This document shows positions 1 to 8,766 of a stretch of DNA of 34,466 bases, piece after piece. Under the pieces are notes generated by a model. The model had not been told where the DNA came from. It was given only the letters and a program-made list of their open reading frames with translations, and did no database searches. The stretch comes from Treponema sp. (GTDB lineage: Bacteria > Spirochaetota > Spirochaetia > Treponematales > Breznakiellaceae): the NCBI GenBank assembly GCA_009784775.1, contig WQXQ01000011.1, forward strand, positions 1 through 34,466. Direction: 5' to 3'. A program made the position numbers and the translations under genes. The first letter of the stretch is position 1; each line of letters starts with the position of its first letter.

Positions 1-439
1 CATCGATACGAAAAGTATATTCGGTAAAATCGTCTTTTGTGCTTTGCATTCCAAAAAAAAGATATGCCAATCCTTCCAGAATGGCGCCTAATTCTTCAAG
101 TGCTCGCTGAAAGTCCCCTTGTACAATTAAGGCCATAAGGGGAGGAATTTCATCCTGCAGTTTTTCTTTGCGGGTTTCGTCAGCTTTTTCAACCCAGGTT
201 TTCTGTATCAGCAAATCAAGGTTATTTTGGAAGTGTCCCAGAAATTCACGCATTTGTTCGGTGTTTTGTTTCATTCCCAGAAGCCGCTGATATTCGGCGC
301 CAATACCCAGCATTTCGGCAAAACGGGCTGCCGCCGCAGGTCCCTTTGTCGATGAAAAATCCTGTGGGAACAAGGCTTCCGCAGTTTTACGGTATTCTTT
401 GGGAATGGTAAAATTACTGTTTGAAACGCTATGGCTCAT
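1..439 (-). CDS. Conserved hypothetical protein, C-terminus off the left edge
   Basis: This frame stays open from an ATG at 439 to the window edge, so it is missing from the ORF track. The visible 146 residues begin MSHSVSNSNFTIPKEY and read as a soluble, mostly helical protein rich in Gln, Glu and Leu, with no signal peptide or membrane segment. I do not recognise the family. It lies 35 bases downstream of the Nudix gene on the same strand. An AGGAG sequence lies only one base before the ATG, which is too close for a normal ribosome binding site. A TTGACT with a weak CATTTT 17 bases further on precedes it, so the gene may have its own short-leader promoter. The reading frame is reliable; the function is unknown. 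Confidence 0.75.
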   Translation of the reverse strand, partial: MSHSVSNSNFTIPKEYRKTAEALFPQDFSSTKGPAAAARFAEMLGIGAEYQRLLGMKQNTEQMREFLGHFQNNLDLLIQKTWVEKADETRKEKLQDEIPPLMALIVQGDFQRALEELGAILEGLAYLFFGMQSTKDDFTEYTFRID

Positions 440-474
440 ACTCCTAAAATGACAAGTAATGGAAGAATAGTCAA

Positions 475-1026
475 CTACCTTGTCATGGCAAGGTACTCTT
501 GCACCGCCCGGCGGGTTGAATCAAAGGCAATGGTGTCAAAATCAATATCTTCTGGCTTTAGGAAGCGGATAGCGGTAATCTCGGCCTGTTCAGGAACCAG
601 GTCTTGTTCCCTTAGGCCCGGCGCATGGATGTAAAAATAGGAGTCGCAGGTGTTGTAATTGATGTTTTTGTACGGGTAGACATTGGAAAATGAGGCAAAC
701 AGGGTGAAAATTTCGGTAAGCGGTTTTCCCGGGGGAGCAGGCGGCGACCAGCCGATTTCTTCCTGTAATTCACGGCACAGGCCCTCCAGGATGCCTTCGC
801 CGGGATCGACAAAGCCGCCGGGCAGATCCAGTTTGCCTTTTGCCGGCTCCTTGCCCCGTACCAGGAACAGGATGCGCCCATCGGCCTCAATAATACAGCC
901 GGTTGCGGCGGCGGTATTGTGATAATACACAAACCCGCAGTCCGGGCAATGGAACACCTTCCCCTCTGAAAAGGTGATTTTTTTCGATGCGCATATGGGG
1001 CAGAATGTAAACATGGGCAGTTCCAT
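475..1026 (-). CDS. Nudix hydrolase with N-terminal zinc ribbon
   Basis: Predicted to hydrolyse a nucleoside diphosphate linked to another moiety; the substrate cannot be told from sequence. Counting from MELPMFTF, Cys9, Cys12, Cys27 and Cys30 form a CxxC...CxxC zinc ribbon. The Nudix box spans residues 71-93 (GGFVDPGEG...RELQEEIGW) and matches Gx5Ex7REUxEExGU. The zinc ribbon before a Nudix domain recalls NudC-like or ADP-ribose pyrophosphatase-like subfamilies. The ORF track extends to 1131, but that start lies inside the region used by the divergent receptor promoter, so I prefer the ATG at 1026; an ATG at 1014 with GGAA six bases upstream is an alternative. The family call is firm; the start and substrate are not. 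Confidence 0.88.
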   Translation of the reverse strand: MELPMFTFCPICASKKITFSEGKVFHCPDCGFVYYHNTAAATGCIIEADGRILFLVRGKEPAKGKLDLPGGFVDPGEGILEGLCRELQEEIGWSPPAPPGKPLTEIFTLFASFSNVYPYKNINYNTCDSYFYIHAPGLREQDLVPEQAEITAIRFLKPEDIDFDTIAFDSTRRAVQEYLAMTR

Positions 1027-1074
1027 TATGGCATAAACGGCACTATTTGGTAAGTCATTACATATCACAGGATC

Positions 1075-1103
1075 TTGTATTTTTTGTTGATTGATGTTAT
1101 TAT
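1075..1103 (+). promoter_or_regulatory. Promoter of the chemotaxis receptor gene
   Basis: TTGTAT and TATTAT are separated by 17 bases. Transcription would start near 1110, leaving a leader of about 25 bases that contains the AAGGGG ribosome binding site before the ATG at 1135. Assigned by inspection only. Confidence 0.5.
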
Positions 1104-1134
1104 AGGTATTAATTTTAGTCTTAAGGGGCATACT

Positions 1135-3234
1135 ATGACAGAGCGTACTTCAATAAAACGCAGATTTTTTGTTTTTTCGGCAATTTTGTTTTTGGTAATT
1201 TTCATTATTGGCAGCATTGCTTTTGTTTTTGCCATGTGGCAGAACGCCAATGCCAATATAGGCCAGGAACTTGCGCAGTCGGTGGAAATAGAGCGGATCA
1301 AGCTGGAAGCATCGGTAAATGGCGAAATTGCCCTTGCGCTTAAAATGGCGGATTCGCCGTTGATAAAACGGCATTTTCTTAGCCCCGGCGAGCCTGCATT
1401 GAAAAGAATGGCTTTTGATGAAATTGTCGGTTACCAGCAGGCTTTTGCAAGTAAAATGGTTTTTTGGGCCAGTGACATTGATAAGGAATTCTACTTTGAC
1501 GAACACAATCATTATACGGTTGATGCGGATGACCCTGACAATTACTGGTACAAGATGACACTGTACGAAACGGAAAAGTTTAATTTTAATATTAACTATA
1601 ACCCGGAAATACAAAAAATCATGCTCTGGATTAATGCGCCGGTCTTTGATTCCGGGCGCAGGCCTATCGGTCTTGTGGGGACAGGTATCGACTTGTCAAA
1701 CTTTGTTGATACCATTTACCGGAACTATACGGGTAATGCCGAACTATATTTCTTTAACGCTTTTAATGAAATTACCGGCGCGCGGGATATAAATCTTATT
1801 ACCAATAAAGTAACGATTGACAAAAGATTTGGCAGTACGGGCGAGGAAATTCTTGCCAGAACGAAAAACCTGAAAGTCGGAGAGGTTAAATCCTTTAATA
1901 CTTCCGAAGGTGAAGTTGCTTTAGGTCATGTGTCAGCTCTGGACTGGTATATTATCGCCGTTTATCCCTTGACCATGGTGGATGTTTTAAAAGGTTCCAT
2001 GACCGTTCTCTTTGTGTCCATGATTGTGGTTATAGCGGCCATTTTTGTTACCTTCTACTTGTTTATCACTTGGCTGTTGAGTCCCCTGAACATAATGATA
2101 ACAACCCTTGACAAAATTTCCACTGACTGGAATTTAACCCGGCGGCTGAAGATATTGCACAAGGACGAAACTGGCATTTTAGGGGAATTCTTCAACCTGA
2201 CCTTTGAAAAAATTAGCGGGCTTCTCAAAAACATTAAAGGTAAGGCCTTCGCTCTTTCAGACACCGGGGAAGAACTCAGTATCACCATGAACGAAACGTC
2301 TCAAGCCATTACCAAAATTGATACCCATATCCAGGGGATGCGCGGAATGGTTCTGGCTCAGGCGGATGAGGTTAATACTTCAGCTGCGTCAATGGAACAC
2401 ATTATTACCGGACTGGACAAGCTCAACAATCATATTGTTGTTCAGGCGGATAGCGTTGCGCAATCCTCATCGGCCATTGAACAGATGCTGGCGAATATCC
2501 GCTCGGTTACGGATACTCTGGTTAAGAATACGGCAAATATTCATTCTTTGGCGGAATCCTCCGAAGCAGGCCGGGCGGATTTACAAAAAGTTTCCCAGGA
2601 TATTCAGGAGATTGCCCGTGAATCAGAGGGACTTTTGGAAATTAACTCGGTAATGCAGAACATTGCCAGCCAAACAAACCTTCTTTCCATGAATGCCGCC
2701 ATTGAAGCGGCCCATGCCGGGGAATCGGGGAGAGGCTTTGCCGTAGTAGCTGACGAAATCCGCAAGTTGGCGGAAAATGCCGGAAAGCAATCCAAGACCA
2801 TCAGCGCCGTACTCAAGAAAATAAAAACTTCAATTGATACCATTACCAAATCCACCAGTGTTGTGCTGGAACGCTTTAATACCATGGGGCGGGAAGTAGA
2901 AACCGTTGCGAATCAGGAAACCCAGATTCGCAATGCGATGCAGGAACAGGAAAGCGGCAGTCAGCAAATCCTGAAAGCGGTTACCCGGCTTAACTCTGTA
3001 ACCAGCGAGGTCCAGAGCGCTTCTGCCGATATGGCAGCGACAAGCAAGGAAGTATTGCAGCATAGCGGTAAACTCAAAAAGCTGAGCGGTGAGGTAGCGG
3101 GCGGAATGGATGATATGACGCAGAGCGCGGAAATGATCACCAGCGCGGTTACCAGAGTACTGGAGATAAGCCATGAAAACAAGGAAAATATCGGCAGCCT
3201 GAGCGCCGACATTGCCCGCTTTAAGGTAGAGTAA
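1135..3234 (+). CDS. Methyl-accepting chemotaxis protein with Cache-like sensor
   Basis: A transmembrane chemoreceptor that would pass ligand binding to CheA/CheW. The 699-residue protein starts at the ATG with AAGGGG eight bases upstream; the longer ORF-track start lies on the promoter. A membrane helix at about residues 11-34 is followed by an extracytoplasmic region of about 250 residues with Cache-like features (NYWYKM, then VGTGIDLS). A second helix lies near 287-314, then a HAMP-like segment. The cytoplasmic coiled coil carries the conserved hairpin tip near residues 515-548 ([28 protein letters not shown]), which contacts the kinase complex. There is no CheB/CheR pentapeptide tether at the C-terminus. 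The ligand is unknown. The last 14 bases overlap the end of rnc tail to tail, so no separate terminator fits between them. Confidence 0.95.
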   Translation: MTERTSIKRRFFVFSAILFLVIFIIGSIAFVFAMWQNANANIGQELAQSVEIERIKLEASVNGEIALALKMADSPLIKRHFLSPGEPALKRMAFDEIVGYQQAFASKMVFWASDIDKEFYFDEHNHYTVDADDPDNYWYKMTLYETEKFNFNINYNPEIQKIMLWINAPVFDSGRRPIGLVGTGIDLSNFVDTIYRNYTGNAELYFFNAFNEITGARDINLITNKVTIDKRFGSTGEEILARTKNLKVGEVKSFNTSEGEVALGHVSALDWYIIAVYPLTMVDVLKGSMTVLFVSMIVVIAAIFVTFYLFITWLLSPLNIMITTLDKISTDWNLTRRLKILHKDETGILGEFFNLTFEKISGLLKNIKGKAFALSDTGEELSITMNETSQAITKIDTHIQGMRGMVLAQADEVNTSAASMEHIITGLDKLNNHIVVQADSVAQSSSAIEQMLANIRSVTDTLVKNTANIHSLAESSEAGRADLQKVSQDIQEIARESEGLLEINSVMQNIASQTNLLSMNAAIEAAHAGESGRGFAVVADEIRKLAENAGKQSKTISAVLKKIKTSIDTITKSTSVVLERFNTMGREVETVANQETQIRNAMQEQESGSQQILKAVTRLNSVTSEVQSASADMAATSKEVLQHSGKLKKLSGEVAGGMDDMTQSAEMITSAVTRVLEISHENKENIGSLSADIARFKVE

Positions 3235-3919
3235 CAGAAGAAAGTTTTTTTTCGAGTGTCTCGTAGGCCATGCGGGCGGCTTCCTGTTCGGCGCTTTTTT
3301 TGTTTCGGCCTGTGCCGGTTCCAAGGATTGCGCCGTCTATGTTGACCTCCATCCAGAACAGGCGTTCGTGGTCGGGGCCGGAGCGTTTAACCAGATTGTA
3401 TTTGGGGTAGGTGCGGTAATGGCGCTGGCATAATTCCTGCAGTAATGATTTGTAATCACGGTGGTAATTGTTTTTGGTGACACGGTCAATTTCGGGAATA
3501 AAATACTGGCTGATAAAGGCGAAGGCGGCATTGTAACCGGAATCAAGGTACAATGCGCCAATCATGGCTTCAAGGGTATCGGCAAGAATCGTTTTTTTGG
3601 TTCTGCCTCCGGAAAGCTCTTCACCCTTGCCCAACAGCAGCATGGTGTCAATCTGCAGCTCCCTGGCAACTGCAGAAAGGACATCTTCGGAAACAGCTAC
3701 AGATTTTATTTTTGCAAGCTCGCCTTCTGTTTTGTCGGTATACTTTTCGTATAACAGAGTGGCGCAAGCAGCCCCCAGAATGGAATCCCCCAAAAATTCA
3801 AGCCGCTCGTTGTTTAGACGGCAGCTTGTTTCATTGGATACCGATCGATGCATAAAAGACAGGTTCAAAAGCCCAAGGCTTTTGAACCTGAATCCGGCAG
3901 TCTTTTGAAAAGCTGCCAA
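3221..3919 (-). CDS. rnc: Ribonuclease III
   Basis: Cleaves double-stranded RNA in rRNA processing and mRNA decay. The signature [12 protein letters not shown] is at about residues 37-48 and a double-stranded-RNA-binding domain fills the C-terminus ([11 protein letters not shown]...[17 protein letters not shown]). The ORF track starts at 4144, but that part is the acpP gene read in another frame. No ATG or GTG lies between acpP and the conserved region, so the start is probably the TTG at 3919, giving 232 residues, close to the E. coli enzyme. A CTG at 3943 with GGAG upstream is possible. It is the last gene of rpmF-acpP-rnc. A perfect hairpin covers codons 10-20 and a second one lies just upstream. 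The function is secure; the start is not. Confidence 0.93.
   Translation of the reverse strand: MAAFQKTAGFRFKSLGLLNLSFMHRSVSNETSCRLNNERLEFLGDSILGAACATLLYEKYTDKTEGELAKIKSVAVSEDVLSAVARELQIDTMLLLGKGEELSGGRTKKTILADTLEAMIGALYLDSGYNAAFAFISQYFIPEIDRVTKNNYHRDYKSLLQELCQRHYRTYPKYNLVKRSGPDHERLFWMEVNIDGAILGTGTGRNKKSAEQEAARMAYETLEKKLSSVTLP
3860..3890 (-). repeat. Perfect 14-bp inverted repeat inside the rnc coding region
   Basis: CAGGTTCAAAAGCC at 3860-3873 is exactly complementary to 3877-3890, with three bases between. In the rnc mRNA this forms a 14-bp stem with a tight loop over codons 10-20. No run of U follows, so it is not a standard terminator. It is a candidate substrate for RNase III itself. 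Confidence 0.85.
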
Positions 3920-3933
3920 TTGCTTCTTTCTGT

Positions 3934-3949
3934 CCGGCTCCAGAGCCGG
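3934..3949 (-). repeat. GC-rich hairpin between acpP and rnc
   Basis: CCGGCTC and GAGCCGG flank two bases, giving a stem of about six G-C-rich pairs once a loop is allowed. It lies in the 43-base gap between the acpP stop and the TTG start proposed for rnc, and it covers the alternative CTG start. It may limit rnc translation or mark a processing point. Confidence 0.6.
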
Positions 3950-3962
3950 GAATTCTCCGCGG

Positions 3963-4199
3963 TTACTTCTGCTGAGATTTGATAAACTCGTAAGCGTCCT
4001 TGACCGTTTCGAATTCATTGGCCTTTTCATCAGGAATGGAAATGCCCATTTCTTCTTCAATGGCGTAGACCAGTTCGTACGTATCCAAACTGTCCGCGCC
4101 AAGGTCCTGCCGGAAAGATGCCTCCAGGGTGATCTTTCCCTCATCGACTTCGAGCTTCTCGGCGATGAGTTTTTTCATCTTCTCAAACAATTCGTCCAT
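3963..4199 (-). CDS. acpP: Acyl carrier protein
   Basis: Carries growing fatty acyl chains on a phosphopantetheine arm. The 78-residue acidic protein begins MDELFEKMKKLIAEKL, and Ser37 in the LGADSLD motif is the attachment site, at the place usual for type II acyl carrier proteins. I chose the ATG at 4199 because GAGAGG lies just upstream; the ORF track adds 24 unrelated residues. It sits between rpmF (11-base gap) and rnc, an order that links lipid synthesis, ribosome supply and RNA processing. Its neighbour coaD makes the coenzyme A from which the arm is taken, though coaD seems to have a separate promoter. Confidence 0.97.
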   Translation of the reverse strand: MDELFEKMKKLIAEKLEVDEGKITLEASFRQDLGADSLDTYELVYAIEEEMGISIPDEKANEFETVKDAYEFIKSQQK

Positions 4200-4210
4200 T
4201 TTTTCCTCTC

Positions 4211-4399
4211 TTAAACTTTGGAATCTGGAATGATTACCTGCTTTCCTCGGTAAAATCCGCACTTGGGGCAAATACGATGCGGAAGCGCCTTATTGCCACA
4301 AGTACCACATTCTACCATGTTGGGAGCGGTAAGCCTCATATTTATGGACTGCCGACGGCGAGTCCGCGCCTTTGATGTCTTATACTTAGGTACAGCCAT
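4211..4399 (-). CDS. rpmF: 50S ribosomal protein L32
   Basis: A small protein of the large ribosomal subunit. The 62-residue product begins MAVPKYKTSKARTRRRQS, the usual L32 start, and keeps the zinc-binding CGTC...CPKC pattern. GAGAGG lies seven bases before the ATG. It is the first gene of rpmF-acpP-rnc, preceded by two promoter-like sequences in the 78 bases after coaD. The rpmF next to lipid-synthesis genes arrangement is common in bacteria. Confidence 0.97.
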   Translation of the reverse strand: MAVPKYKTSKARTRRRQSINMRLTAPNMVECGTCGNKALPHRICPKCGFYRGKQVIIPDSKV

Positions 4400-4419
4400 A
4401 TTAAAACCTCTCTATGTTG

Positions 4420-4448
4420 AAAATAACAAAAACCTGTATTTGTGTCAA
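4420..4448 (-). promoter_or_regulatory. Proximal promoter of rpmF-acpP-rnc
   Basis: On the minus strand TTGACA is followed after 17 bases by TATTTT. Transcription would start near 4413, about 14 bases before the rpmF ATG, with the GAGAGG site in the leader. The -35 is a perfect consensus match; the -10 is weaker. Confidence 0.55.
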
Positions 4449-4451
4449 TAT

Positions 4452-4481
4452 AGAATATCGGCAATTTTGCATTTTTGTCAA
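4452..4481 (-). promoter_or_regulatory. Distal promoter of rpmF-acpP-rnc
   Basis: A second TTGACA with TATTCT 18 bases downstream on the minus strand lies about 32 bases upstream of the proximal one and overlaps the coaD stop codon. Two tandem promoters would give the ribosomal and lipid genes two control points. Confidence 0.5.
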
Positions 4482-4960
4482 GTTGGGGGATATTTTTCCC
4501 TGAGGGCGGCGGCTACCAGGGGAGGGACCATTTCGCTGATATTACCCCGGAAAGAGGCAATTTCCTTGATGGATGAGGAGCGCAGGACGATGTATTGGGG
4601 GTCGGTGGTCAGAAAAATCGTTTCGATTGCCGGGTCCAGGGCCTTATACATCATGGAAACCTCAAATTCATAGGAAAAATCGTCCATTCCGCGCATTCCC
4701 CGGATAAGGAGCTTTATTCCCTGTTGTTGCAGAAAATCGACAATTAATGAGTCGCAAATCGCCACCGACACATTGCCCTGATCCGCGGTAAGCTGGCGGA
4801 TCATTTCGACCCGTTCTTCGGCGGAAAAGAGGTATTTTTTTTGGCGGTTTTCCGCCACTACGACCAGCAGCTCGTCAAAAATGCCTGCCGCTCGCTGGAT
4901 AATGTTAAGGTGTCCCAGGGTTGGGGGGTCAAATGAACCAGGAAATGCCGCTTTCAACAT
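4478..4960 (-). CDS. coaD: Phosphopantetheine adenylyltransferase
   Basis: Catalyses the fourth step of coenzyme A synthesis, joining 4'-phosphopantetheine and ATP to dephospho-CoA. The 160-residue length is typical. The nucleotidyltransferase start GSFDPPTLGH (residues 8-17) holds the TxGH motif, LLIRGMRGMDDFSYEF is the family's central signature, and RSSSIKE corresponds to the C-terminal ISSTxxR-like motif. GAGG lies seven bases before the ATG, and a promoter-like sequence fills the short gap after the hybrid kinase gene. Its product feeds the phosphopantetheine arm of the acyl carrier protein encoded two genes downstream. Confidence 0.97.
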   Translation of the reverse strand: MLKAAFPGSFDPPTLGHLNIIQRAAGIFDELLVVVAENRQKKYLFSAEERVEMIRQLTADQGNVSVAICDSLIVDFLQQQGIKLLIRGMRGMDDFSYEFEVSMMYKALDPAIETIFLTTDPQYIVLRSSSIKEIASFRGNISEMVPPLVAAALREKYPPT

Positions 4961-4977
4961 ACAATAGCCTCATATTG

Positions 4978-5006
4978 AGCATAAAACGCCTGCTGCGCTT
5001 GGTCAA
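4978..5006 (-). promoter_or_regulatory. Promoter of coaD
   Basis: TTGACC and TATGCT are separated by 17 bases on the minus strand. The -35 overlaps the end of the upstream kinase gene. Transcription would start near 4971, giving an 11-base leader that holds the GAGG site. Assigned by eye. Confidence 0.5.
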
Positions 5007-8000
5007 GATGGAATTGGTAAATACTTACGCAGTGTACCGAAAAATTCGTCCATATTAATTGGCTTGCCTATGTGGTCATTCATTCCGGCTTCAAGGCATT
5101 GCTCAATATCCTCGCGGAAAACGTTTGCGGTCATGGCGATAATAGGAACTTGCTTATGCACATTGCTCTGTTTCTCTATAGCCCGAATTCTGCGGGTGGC
5201 TTCGTAGCCGTCCATTTCCGGCATCTGGACGTCCATGAGAATTAAATCGCAGCTGTCGGGTGACTGCTCAAATAGGGCAACGGCTTTGGAGCCGTTTTCA
5301 GCGTAGGCTATTTCCAAAAGAGTCGGTTCAAGCAGCGCGGTTACAATTTCGCGGTTGATTTCAACATCTTCGGCCAATATGATTTTGTATCCCCTGAAAA
5401 CATCGTTATTGTCGCTTTTTTCCTGTTCCGGCAGGTTGCGCGATCCAATGACCTCGGTTATCACATCTGCAATTGCTGACGGGAACAGGGGCTTTGACAG
5501 GAATTTGTCCACGCCGGCCTTTTTTGCCTTGTCCGCGATACTGCTCCATTCGGCTGCGGAAATCATAATGACAATAGTATGCTCCGGTGATTTGGATTGT
5601 GCTTTCAATTCTTTTGCCAGCATTATACCGTCCATATCCGGCATTTTCCAATCAACAAAATAAATATCGTACATACCATTGGTGCCAATAAGCGCCAGCG
5701 CGTCCTGACCGCTTAAAGCAGTATCACAGTCTGTGCCAAAACCCTGTAAAACATCCTTAAAATAATCGAGAATATCCTGATCGTCATCTACAGCCATTAT
5801 GGAAACATTGCCCCAGTTGATGCCAATTTCAGATAACCCCAGCGATTTTTTGGTTCCGCGTTTTGCTTTAAAAGTAACCGTAAATGATGAACCTTTACCA
5901 AGTTCTGAACTAAGCTCAATACTGCCGCCCATAAGTTCGACAATATTTTTGGAAATAACAAGGCCAAGGCCTGTGCCGCCAAATTTGCGCGAGGTCTTTG
6001 AATCAGCCTGCTGGAAAGACTGGAACAGCTGCTGCTGTTGTTCCTGATCAATGCCTATTCCCGAATCCGTAACGGTAATTTGAATGATGTATAAATCATC
6101 TTCCTTGCCTAAAAACCGCGTGTCAAGTTTTATATAACCTTCTTCGGGTGTGAATTTTACCGCATTGCTCAGAAGGTTTGTGATTACCTGCGCCAGCCGC
6201 TGATCATCGCCGATTAACGATTTTGGTATTGATTTATCGATGTGTACGGAAAGCTTTTGCATTTTTTCATCGGCGCGGAATGCTATGATATTCACAACAC
6301 GCTGCAGCATTTTTTCAAAATCAAACTCTTCATAGGATAATTCAAATTTATTCGCTTCGATTTTTGACATATCAAGAATATCATTAATAACGCCCAACAA
6401 ATGCTGGGAAGCGTTTTCTATTTTTTCCAGACAATAATCTTTACGCGGAACATCATCGGCGGATTTTCCAATAACGGTCATGCCGATGATTGCATTCATG
6501 GGCGTGCGGATTTCGTGCGACATATTCGACAGGAAGTTACTTTTTGCCATCGAAGCGGCTTCCGCTTCCGCCCGCAATTTTTCGGTATTAAGCAAAATAT
6601 TTTTTTCTTCGGTTATATCCATAATAGCGCCGGCGGTACGGATGGCATTGCCTTCATTATCGCGGATGGTTTCGCCGGAAGCGCGGCAATACAAATACTC
6701 CCCATTTTTCTTTTGCAGCCGGAATTCTATGTAATAAGGCGTCATTCCGGTTACGTCAAGCAAGTGCTTTGTTAAAGCGTCAACTGCTCTATCTTTATCA
6801 TCGGGATGCAGCCGTTTACCCCAGCTTCCTATTATGTCGGGAAAATCCTCTTCGTTTGAATATCCCAGCATACGCCTTATATCGTCCGAATAATGTACCG
6901 TGTTTGCAAGATTAACCGGATCGCCTTTAACGACCTCCATATCCCATAAACCGATTTTTGTTGATGTGATAACTAAATTCAATTTGGTAAGCTGGAGTTC
7001 ATTAAGCTCTTTTGCGCGCATGAGCTCTTCTTCCCGCTTGTTGATTTCGGTCAGGTCATACAAAAACCCAAGTCCTATAAATTCATCCTCGTCCTTAACA
7101 CGCATCAGAGACAAATCACAAGGTACAGGAACACCCTCTTTTGTTTGATGCATCCATTCTGTTTTGACAACTTCACCTGCAATCGCGCGAATGGCAATAT
7201 TATTCGCTTCCTCAATAAGAAGCCGGCCGTTCGGCAGATATTCGGGCGAAAAATCCTGAAAGTATCGTTCGGTAATTTCATGTTTTGGAGCCTTAAACAT
7301 TTTTTCCAGTTTCTCGTTACAGTCGAAAACTCTTGGAGGATCACCATCAAAAATTATCATACCAACCGGCATATTTTCCAATATGGCCTGATTTATTTTA
7401 CTTGCTTTGATAATTTCTTTTTCCATTTTTTTGATATTGCGTAAATCGTACAAAAACCCAAGCCCGATAAAGTCATCCTCGTCTTTAACGCGCGTTAGCG
7501 TAAGGTCGCACGGAATCGGCTCGCCGTCTGATGTTTGATGGAGCCGCTCGGTTCTTACCGTTTCTCCGGCCATTGCAATGCTCATAATGTCGGCAGCGTC
7601 ATGGTTGGCAAGTCTTCCGTCTTTCAGATATTTGGGCGCAAAATCCGTAAAATAATGGTCAAGGATTTGTTGCTTGGGAGCATTGAACATTCTGGTAAGT
7701 TCTTCGTTACAGTCGACTACTGTTGGGGGATCGCCTTTGATAATGGTCATGCCAACAGGCATTGAATCTATTATTGCCCGGTTGAGTTTGGCTGTTTTGA
7801 TAATCTCATTTTCCATTTTTTTAATGTTGCGCAAATCATATGCGAATGCCAATCCGGTAAAATTATCGTCCTGCATCATGCAGGTTACCGTAAGTTCGCA
7901 CGGTATCTCTTCGCCGTCTTTACTTATATGCATCCATTCAGTTGTACTTGTTCCGCCGTTTTTCGCGTGTTTAATAAGATCAAAAGCCTTATCAGTGGAT

Positions 8001-8758
8001 TTTTGACCGTTCGCCTGATATTCGGGAGAAAACGTAAAGAAATGGTCTTTATAATATTGCTTTGTGGTACCGCACATTTTCAGCATTTCATCATTACAAT
8101 CAATAATTTTTACATTCTCATCAAAGATTGTAAGGCCAAACGGCGCGGATTTAAGTACGGTTTGATTGAGCTTGTTCACTGCATTTATTTCATGTTCCAT
8201 TTCAGCGCGTATAACAGCGTTAGCGCACAAAAATGCCGCCGAACGCAGCATTTCGGCGCAGTCGTTGTCAAAATATCGTTCACTATGGTGGTCGCTAAAC
8301 AGTAAAAAGCCCCAAAAATTCCCCTTGATAAAAATAGGCGTGACAAATACCGACAGAGCGCCGTGAGATCTCATGAGATCACCTTCATATCCGGGTATCA
8401 GCTTTACGGGGCTGTTGATCGATTCGCCGTTTTTAAACATCTTCTCCCAGTGCGGCGCGATTTGTGCATAAGAAACGCTCTTCAGTTCAGGCGTTGGTTC
8501 CGTAGTACCTCCCGATTTTCTGTTCCACCGGTAAATCTGCGATGCATAAAGGCCATCCGGCTTTGAATAGTTGCGCCATACGTTCAGTCTGTCCAGATCC
8601 GCCATGTCCGCGATCAAGCCCATGCCGGTTGTCATCATGTCCTCATTCGTTTCTTCGGTACTGCTTGAGAGGAAGATCGCAGCGGTCTTATTAAGCGCAT
8701 CCGCCATTTTTTTACTGCGTTCCAGAGCCTTGAATGTTTCCATGAAATTGTTATCCAT
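5003..8758 (-). CDS. Soluble hybrid histidine kinase: GAF, four PAS, two receivers
   Basis: A 1251-residue cytoplasmic signalling kinase without membrane segments. An N-terminal GAF-like domain (about 20-190) is followed by three closely similar PAS domains (about 195-315, 325-450, 455-580) and a different PAS-PAC (about 590-725). The kinase core has the phosphoacceptor His748 in FLSNMSHEIRTPMN and an ATPase domain with NLLSNAVKF, DSGIGI and GGTGLGL. Two receivers follow: one with VDDD...VDWKMPDMDG (from about 988) and one with AEDVEIN...LMDVQMPEMDG (from about 1124), both with the conserved Lys. There is no HPt domain, so a separate phosphotransfer protein would be needed. GAGG precedes the ATG. 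It starts eight bases after nifU, suggesting co-expression with iron-sulfur assembly genes. Its signal is unknown. Confidence 0.94.
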   Translation of the reverse strand: MDNNFMETFKALERSKKMADALNKTAAIFLSSSTEETNEDMMTTGMGLIADMADLDRLNVWRNYSKPDGLYASQIYRWNRKSGGTTEPTPELKSVSYAQIAPHWEKMFKNGESINSPVKLIPGYEGDLMRSHGALSVFVTPIFIKGNFWGFLLFSDHHSERYFDNDCAEMLRSAAFLCANAVIRAEMEHEINAVNKLNQTVLKSAPFGLTIFDENVKIIDCNDEMLKMCGTTKQYYKDHFFTFSPEYQANGQKSTDKAFDLIKHAKNGGTSTTEWMHISKDGEEIPCELTVTCMMQDDNFTGLAFAYDLRNIKKMENEIIKTAKLNRAIIDSMPVGMTIIKGDPPTVVDCNEELTRMFNAPKQQILDHYFTDFAPKYLKDGRLANHDAADIMSIAMAGETVRTERLHQTSDGEPIPCDLTLTRVKDEDDFIGLGFLYDLRNIKKMEKEIIKASKINQAILENMPVGMIIFDGDPPRVFDCNEKLEKMFKAPKHEITERYFQDFSPEYLPNGRLLIEEANNIAIRAIAGEVVKTEWMHQTKEGVPVPCDLSLMRVKDEDEFIGLGFLYDLTEINKREEELMRAKELNELQLTKLNLVITSTKIGLWDMEVVKGDPVNLANTVHYSDDIRRMLGYSNEEDFPDIIGSWGKRLHPDDKDRAVDALTKHLLDVTGMTPYYIEFRLQKKNGEYLYCRASGETIRDNEGNAIRTAGAIMDITEEKNILLNTEKLRAEAEAASMAKSNFLSNMSHEIRTPMNAIIGMTVIGKSADDVPRKDYCLEKIENASQHLLGVINDILDMSKIEANKFELSYEEFDFEKMLQRVVNIIAFRADEKMQKLSVHIDKSIPKSLIGDDQRLAQVITNLLSNAVKFTPEEGYIKLDTRFLGKEDDLYIIQITVTDSGIGIDQEQQQQLFQSFQQADSKTSRKFGGTGLGLVISKNIVELMGGSIELSSELGKGSSFTVTFKAKRGTKKSLGLSEIGINWGNVSIMAVDDDQDILDYFKDVLQGFGTDCDTALSGQDALALIGTNGMYDIYFVDWKMPDMDGIMLAKELKAQSKSPEHTIVIMISAAEWSSIADKAKKAGVDKFLSKPLFPSAIADVITEVIGSRNLPEQEKSDNNDVFRGYKIILAEDVEINREIVTALLEPTLLEIAYAENGSKAVALFEQSPDSCDLILMDVQMPEMDGYEATRRIRAIEKQSNVHKQVPIIAMTANVFREDIEQCLEAGMNDHIGKPINMDEFFGTLRKYLPIPS
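7040..8190 (-). repeat. Three tandem copies of a PAS-encoding unit
   Basis: Three units of about 390 bases inside the kinase gene encode nearly parallel sequences. Each has a MPVGM/APFGL stretch, a DCNE/DCND core, an IPCDL/IPCEL strand and an ending like GLGFLYDLRNIKKME. The last two copies are the most alike, including long DNA matches around the DLRNIKK and FLYDL codons, which points to stepwise duplication. Boundaries are approximate. Confidence 0.85.
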
Positions 8759-8766
8759 GTTTTACC

